Shown: one piece after another, positions 60,550 through 64,000 of the stretch
Numbering within the stretch: the stretch's first letter is position 1
How the letters are laid out: the number at the start of each line of letters is the position of its first letter
Source of the DNA: Bin87 sp965261925
GTDB lineage: Bacteria; Chloroflexota; Dehalococcoidia; Lucifugimonadales; UBA3495
NCBI GenBank assembly: GCA_965261925.1
Contig: OZ253486.1
Span: forward strand, 3,782,001 to 3,846,000
Length of the DNA: 64,000 nt
Reading direction: 5' to 3'
Translations under genes and position numbers: made by a program
The notes under the pieces: generated by a model
Seen by the model: only the letters and a program-made list of their open reading frames with translations
Told to the model about the DNA's origin: nothing
Database searches by the model: none

Positions 60550-61335
60550 ATGACACGCATCACCGAACTCACACCCCTGCTCAAGCAACTCCGCCTGGGC
60601 CAAATGGCCGCCACCCTGCCCGAGCGCATCGCCCTGGCCCGAAGGGAACAGCTGGACTACGCCTCCTTCCTGGAGATCGTCCTCAGTGACGAGGTAAATC
60701 GCCGCGCCCACCGCCGCATCGAAGTCCGCCTCAATGGCGCCGGTTTCGAGGAGACCTGCCGGCTCGAGGACTTCGACTGGTCGGCGTCCATCACCCTGGA
60801 TCGTCGCCTGCTGGACGCCGTCTTCTCATTGGAGTTTCTGGACAAGCACGAGAACGTCCTCCTGGTGGGACCGGCCGGCGTCGGGAAGAGCTTCCTGGCT
60901 CAGGCCCTGGGCTACTCCGCCGTCCGCGCCGGCCACACCGTCCGCGCCGGCCACACCGTCCGCTTCAGCCACGCCGACGACTTCTTCAGAGCCATGGCCC
61001 AGGCCCGGGTCGACAACTCGGTGGACCGCGCCTTCCGGTCTTTCCTCACCCCCGACCTGCTCATCCTCGATGACCTGGGCCTCCACCGGCTCACCGCCCA
61101 ACAGTCGGCGGACCTGTATGAACTCATCCTCAATCGCCACCGGTCCTCCAGCTTCATCATCACCAGCAACCGGTCCATCGAAGAATGGCTCAGCCTCTTC
61201 GATGACCCCATCCTCGGGAACAGCGCTTTGGACCGCCTGGCCAATGCCAGCTACCAGATCGTCATCGAGGGCGCCAGCTACCGGGAACGGCTGTCCCCAC
61301 ACCGCACCCTGCTCAACAACGAAGGAGGTGATTGA
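60550..61335 (+). CDS. istB: IS21-family helper ATPase IstB of a truncated element
   Basis: ATG 60550 follows GAGGAGATTATACCC. The motifs are intact: Walker A GPAGVGKSFLAQALG, Walker B LLILDDLGLHRL, sensor SSSFIITSNRSIEEW and the C-terminal IVIEGASYRERLSPH. An 18-bp tandem duplication after Walker A gives the repeated peptide VRAGHTVRAGHTV, which is unusual in IstB. The partner istA is only a remnant, so the gene is an orphan. Paired GTGAAAAT motifs near 61397 and 61419 probably belong to the right IS end. Confidence 0.85.
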   Translation: MTRITELTPLLKQLRLGQMAATLPERIALARREQLDYASFLEIVLSDEVNRRAHRRIEVRLNGAGFEETCRLEDFDWSASITLDRRLLDAVFSLEFLDKHENVLLVGPAGVGKSFLAQALGYSAVRAGHTVRAGHTVRFSHADDFFRAMAQARVDNSVDRAFRSFLTPDLLILDDLGLHRLTAQQSADLYELILNRHRSSSFIITSNRSIEEWLSLFDDPILGNSALDRLANASYQIVIEGASYRERLSPHRTLLNNEGGD

Positions 61336-61725
61336 CCGGCACACAACAACCTGATATTTGTCTAATAGCTCCGCTCCCAGGGTGATCAAAGACCGTGAAA
61401 ATCTCGGTCAATGACGGTGAAAATTCACATGCACCTTGTGTCACGGATCTTGAACCCGTCAGTGATCGACGACACGTGGCCGTGTCCCTCGGTGGTCGGT
61501 AAGACGGTTGAGGAGGTCCATGAGCCGTTTTTCCGGTACTCGAGCTTCTTGCTTGGACCTTGTCGGACGTGTCTCCGGGCAAATGGTTGCCCGCTCCCAA
61601 ACACGCGGGTAGGATCTGTAGACAAACCCAACATATTCATTGTGCGATGGCTTCCGCGGCGCACAGATGGGCGGGAGGACGAGCGCCCGCTCCGTCATTG
61701 AGTGCCAACCACGCTGGGACAGAAC
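61336..61725. other. Intergenic stretch with IS21 right-end repeats
   Basis: Two copies of GTGAAAAT about 22 bases apart (near 61397 and 61419) look like IstA-binding repeats of the IS21 right end. Beyond them no supportable gene is visible up to the stop of the three-repeat lipoprotein. Confidence 0.4.
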
Positions 61726-63054
61726 CTACGGGGCGGAGACGGCGGCGAATCTCTCCCGCACCGCCCAGTATGGTCCCGAGCAGGCCGGCGTTATCTCGGC
61801 AAGCCCGCCGTGCTCCCTGGCCTCCCCATAAGTGAGGTTGAAGGCGTCGAACTCAACCTCATCTCCCACGCGGGCGACGACCCTTCCGGTCGCGTCGGCT
61901 ATCCCGACGACCCCGTCTTCCATGACCAGAGTGAAGTCGTGCGGCCAGATGAGCAGCGGGGATATTCCGGCGTAGGTCCGTTCCTTGACTCGAATGACGT
62001 CGTCGGCCACCTGCAGGCATTTCCCATACAGGACCAGCTTCCCAGCGAAAATCTCAGTGCCTTCCGCAGGCCTCACAATTCCATCCTGCTTGGGGAAGTA
62101 GACCTCGACGTCCGGCAGGGTTTTCATCTTGTTGGCCCGCCACGCCGGCCCCGAACACTCCCCGCTGCCCCGATTGAAATAGCCTCCACCGCCGGCGATT
62201 TCATTTCCTACCTCCGCGACGACGCGGCCCGCGCCGCTTCGAATTTGCACCACGCCCTGATGGACATGGGGCGTGAACCCAGCGGGCCAGATTATGGTGG
62301 GCCAGCGCGGTCTGGTAGGGCTGTCCTTCAAGCAAAGGCAATGCCCGTCCAAAATGAGCTCTTCCACGCCAGCCGCACTCGCCAGCGCTCGGTGGCGTGA
62401 GATCATGGTCCTTGACCGCAGAAACACGACGTCTGGATCTGACAAGCGCAGTTCGGTTACCTCGTTCTTCGGATCGAAGGCGCTCACCTCGTCGCCCGCC
62501 AGGAAATAGGGGTCTGCGCAGTCCTTCGACAGTCCGGTTACCAACTCCCTCTCCGCAGCCTGCTCAAAGGTGAGGGCGGCGCGGCTGAGCCTGATGTGGT
62601 CCCCCACGCGCGCAACGACCTGACCAAGTTCGTCCACTACTCGCACCGTCCCGGGCTCGGTCGCAAACGCGAACCCGTTTGGCCAGATGAGCAACCAGGA
62701 ACCTGGATCATTGGCGTCTTGGCTCGGGGAAACTTCCGCCCGAAGACATCCTTCCCTCAGGACCAGTTGCGCGGCGAAGTACTCCCCACCGCTGTCCGTC
62801 TCCAGTGGTGCGTCGTGACGCGGGAAAGCCACCGCAGAGGCCGGTTTGTCGTTTATTGGCAGAGTGTCGGAACTTGGGGATAGATTTGCGGTCGCCTGAT
62901 CCGGTGCGCGGTCGTTGCCACATCCGGCCATCATACCTATCAGGATAATCACGGCAACCAGAATACAACCGCTTGGCCAGATACGGGCAGGCAGCCGGAA
63001 GGACCCCAAATGTTCTCCAATGTTGCACGGCGCCAAGCTTCTCATGCCATTCAT
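61726..63054 (-). CDS. Lipoprotein with three ~110-residue repeats
   Basis: A hydrophobic segment (ILVAVIILIGMMAGC) ends in a lipobox at about residue 46. The mature protein contains three diverged copies of one domain. Each has a Cys strand (LVLREGCLRAE; LILDGHCLCLK; LVLYGKCLQVA), a Trp-Pro core (LLIWPNGFAFA; TIIWPAGFTPH; LLIWPHDFTLV), a turn GxVVARVGDxV, and a closing Cys before a Pro/Tyr or Pro/Ala motif. The Cys pairs probably form one disulfide per repeat. No known family. Start ATG 63054; a shorter start is possible. Confidence 0.75.
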   Translation of the reverse strand: MNGMRSLAPCNIGEHLGSFRLPARIWPSGCILVAVIILIGMMAGCGNDRAPDQATANLSPSSDTLPINDKPASAVAFPRHDAPLETDSGGEYFAAQLVLREGCLRAEVSPSQDANDPGSWLLIWPNGFAFATEPGTVRVVDELGQVVARVGDHIRLSRAALTFEQAAERELVTGLSKDCADPYFLAGDEVSAFDPKNEVTELRLSDPDVVFLRSRTMISRHRALASAAGVEELILDGHCLCLKDSPTRPRWPTIIWPAGFTPHVHQGVVQIRSGAGRVVAEVGNEIAGGGGYFNRGSGECSGPAWRANKMKTLPDVEVYFPKQDGIVRPAEGTEIFAGKLVLYGKCLQVADDVIRVKERTYAGISPLLIWPHDFTLVMEDGVVGIADATGRVVARVGDEVEFDAFNLTYGEAREHGGLAEITPACSGPYWAVRERFAAVSAP

Positions 63055-63423
63055 CTTACCAACCCTTCAGAGCAGAATTCTGCGACGGCACACGACGGGA
63101 GTAACGCAGTTGATTGATGAGCTTGTATGCGACAACCATGCCGTACTCGTGATGCGCGGGCGCGATTGTCCCACGCTCGCCAATGGCTGCGTCTCACGAC
63201 CGATGCGACTGGCCACACCAAAACGTGCGTGTCGTTGACGGGAAGGTAAGGGTGCGCGGCTCGTACGACTGCAGTCGGGCACGTCGACGGAAACGCCGCC
63301 GCCGCCGTTTTGCTGGGTGGCGTGATCTCCGGCGACACAGGAGTTGACCGTATCGTGGTACGGGGAAGATTTCAGCGAGCAGGTCATTTGGAGACGGCGC
63401 TGGTCAACGCCGCCCGCCTGGGA
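63055..63423. other. Intergenic stretch, nothing recognised
   Basis: No supportable gene is seen between the two minus-strand secreted-protein genes. Confidence 0.35.
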
Positions 63424-64000
63424 TCATTTGTAGGGTATCGCTGCCTCGTCGACATATGCGTCAGTCCCGATCACTTCACCGGTACGTGCGTCCAACCCGA
63501 AAGTGATGTTGTCGTACGTCTCCCCGCCCGAACCGGGCAAGGTCAACTTCACGGCGCCTCGAAACGCCACGACCCACACCTCCTGGTCTGGGGCGCCAAT
63601 AAGCGGGCTCACTGGAGGGCAACACGGCCCCGTCTCATTGGACGAAGTGAACAGATACTGCTCCAGAGTCGTCAGCTCGGCGAACACGCTGGTCGGCTCA
63701 CCGACCAGACCGGCGATCCTGGCCTGGGCCAAACCCTTGGCCTTCGCCTCCTCAGCCGTCAGTAAGTCGCCCGGTCCCGGATTGGTTTGCAGCGCATCGG
63801 ACACGATGGTTGCCGCCTCGGGATCCGTCATGATGCCACGGGACAGCTCGCCAGTTTCCGGTCGGAACACCCGCACGACCGACGTCCCGTCAGCAAGCCG
63901 GATGCCGAGGAAGTAGCGTGGCCCGTCACGGTCGCGGCTACTGTGACTCACCGGCGCTTCGAGCACCATGTCGACGAAGCGCTCCACAGCCATTTTGTCA
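63424..64000 (-). CDS. Secreted-type protein, N-terminus beyond window
   Basis: The minus-strand frame is open from the window edge (TGACAAAATGGCT at 64000-63988) to a stop at 63424. Its first residues here (VERFVDMVLEAPVSHSSRDR, DGPRYFLGIRLADGTSVVRV) are paralogous to the IS-broken gene at 38731-39242, and the alignment implies about 100 or more residues lie upstream outside the window. The C-terminal part (DQEVWVVAFRGAVKLTLPGS, ITFGLDARTGEVIGTDAYVD) has the YPEB/PepSY-like look of small exported beta domains, which is only a suggestion. ATG 63993 is not necessarily the start. Confidence 0.7.
   Translation of the reverse strand, partial: DKMAVERFVDMVLEAPVSHSSRDRDGPRYFLGIRLADGTSVVRVFRPETGELSRGIMTDPEAATIVSDALQTNPGPGDLLTAEEAKAKGLAQARIAGLVGEPTSVFAELTTLEQYLFTSSNETGPCCPPVSPLIGAPDQEVWVVAFRGAVKLTLPGSGGETYDNITFGLDARTGEVIGTDAYVDEAAIPYK

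Overview
This 64 kb window is GC-rich bacterial DNA crowded with mobile elements. It contains no rRNA, tRNA or core housekeeping operon that I could recognise. The many lipobox secreted proteins, Calx-beta/LRR surface protein, serpin, DUF5679 protein and varied insertion sequences (IS5-, IS1380-, IS607-, ISNCY-, IS21- and IS4-like) fit an uncultivated Chloroflexota-like or sponge/marine-associated lineage. That placement is inference from gene content only. Layout: 1-5132 holds a truncated secreted lipoprotein gene and a large Calx-beta/leucine-rich-repeat gene. The LRR gene is split by an IS5-like element (2063-2939, TTA target duplication) and carries an IS1380 element exactly at its stop codon (5133-6858, TTAA duplication). 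A degraded IS607 element (tnpA plus broken tnpB) follows at 7188-9297. From 9429 to 20736 lies an island of small unfamiliar genes that looks plasmid- or phage-derived. Its left half is a compact minus-strand operon of zinc-finger-like and small proteins led by a Rad52-like annealing protein, with a clear promoter at 12935-12963. Its right half holds a zinc-finger protein, a DUF5679 protein, a frameshifted HNH nuclease, a NERD-like protein, a membrane-protein block, an orphan BrnA antitoxin and a pRiA4b ORF-3-like protein. Complete ISNCY and IS21 elements occupy 20829-24914. The region 25138-31559 reads as a defence/toxin-antitoxin island. It has a DUF7662-like gene followed by a PIN-domain toxin, a HEPN-like gene, and then a five-gene minus-strand operon with start/stop overlaps between its first four genes: HigB toxin, HigA antitoxin, Phd-type antitoxin, a small Cys-rich protein, and an 884-residue superfamily-2 helicase of the YprA/MrfA type fused to a C-terminal PD-(D/E)XK nuclease-like domain. 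A near-consensus promoter with an internal inverted repeat sits directly in front of higB. A second NERD-like gene flanks it. This is the most promising candidate for an undescribed system in the window. From 31640 to 43971 are secreted or lipid-anchored proteins, a DUF2071 protein, a DUF2513 protein, an IS4-like insertion with 13-bp perfect ends, a TPR protein, and debris: a duplicated MFS fragment carrying a 226-bp MITE, and a resolvase with an internal deletion. A Hen1-Pnkp RNA repair operon occupies 44535-48499, followed by an aldo/keto reductase. The last part (49661-64000) holds an HTH-TPR regulator gene split in frame by a 150-bp MITE, a frameshifted VWA lipoprotein, an MFS transporter, a membrane protein coupled to a serpin lipoprotein, more secreted proteins, an IS21 remnant, a three-repeat lipoprotein and a secreted protein running off the window. 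Taken together the window shows an ornate exported proteome interleaved with defence and repair modules (HigBA-helicase/nuclease, PIN, HEPN, Hen1-Pnkp) and active transposition.
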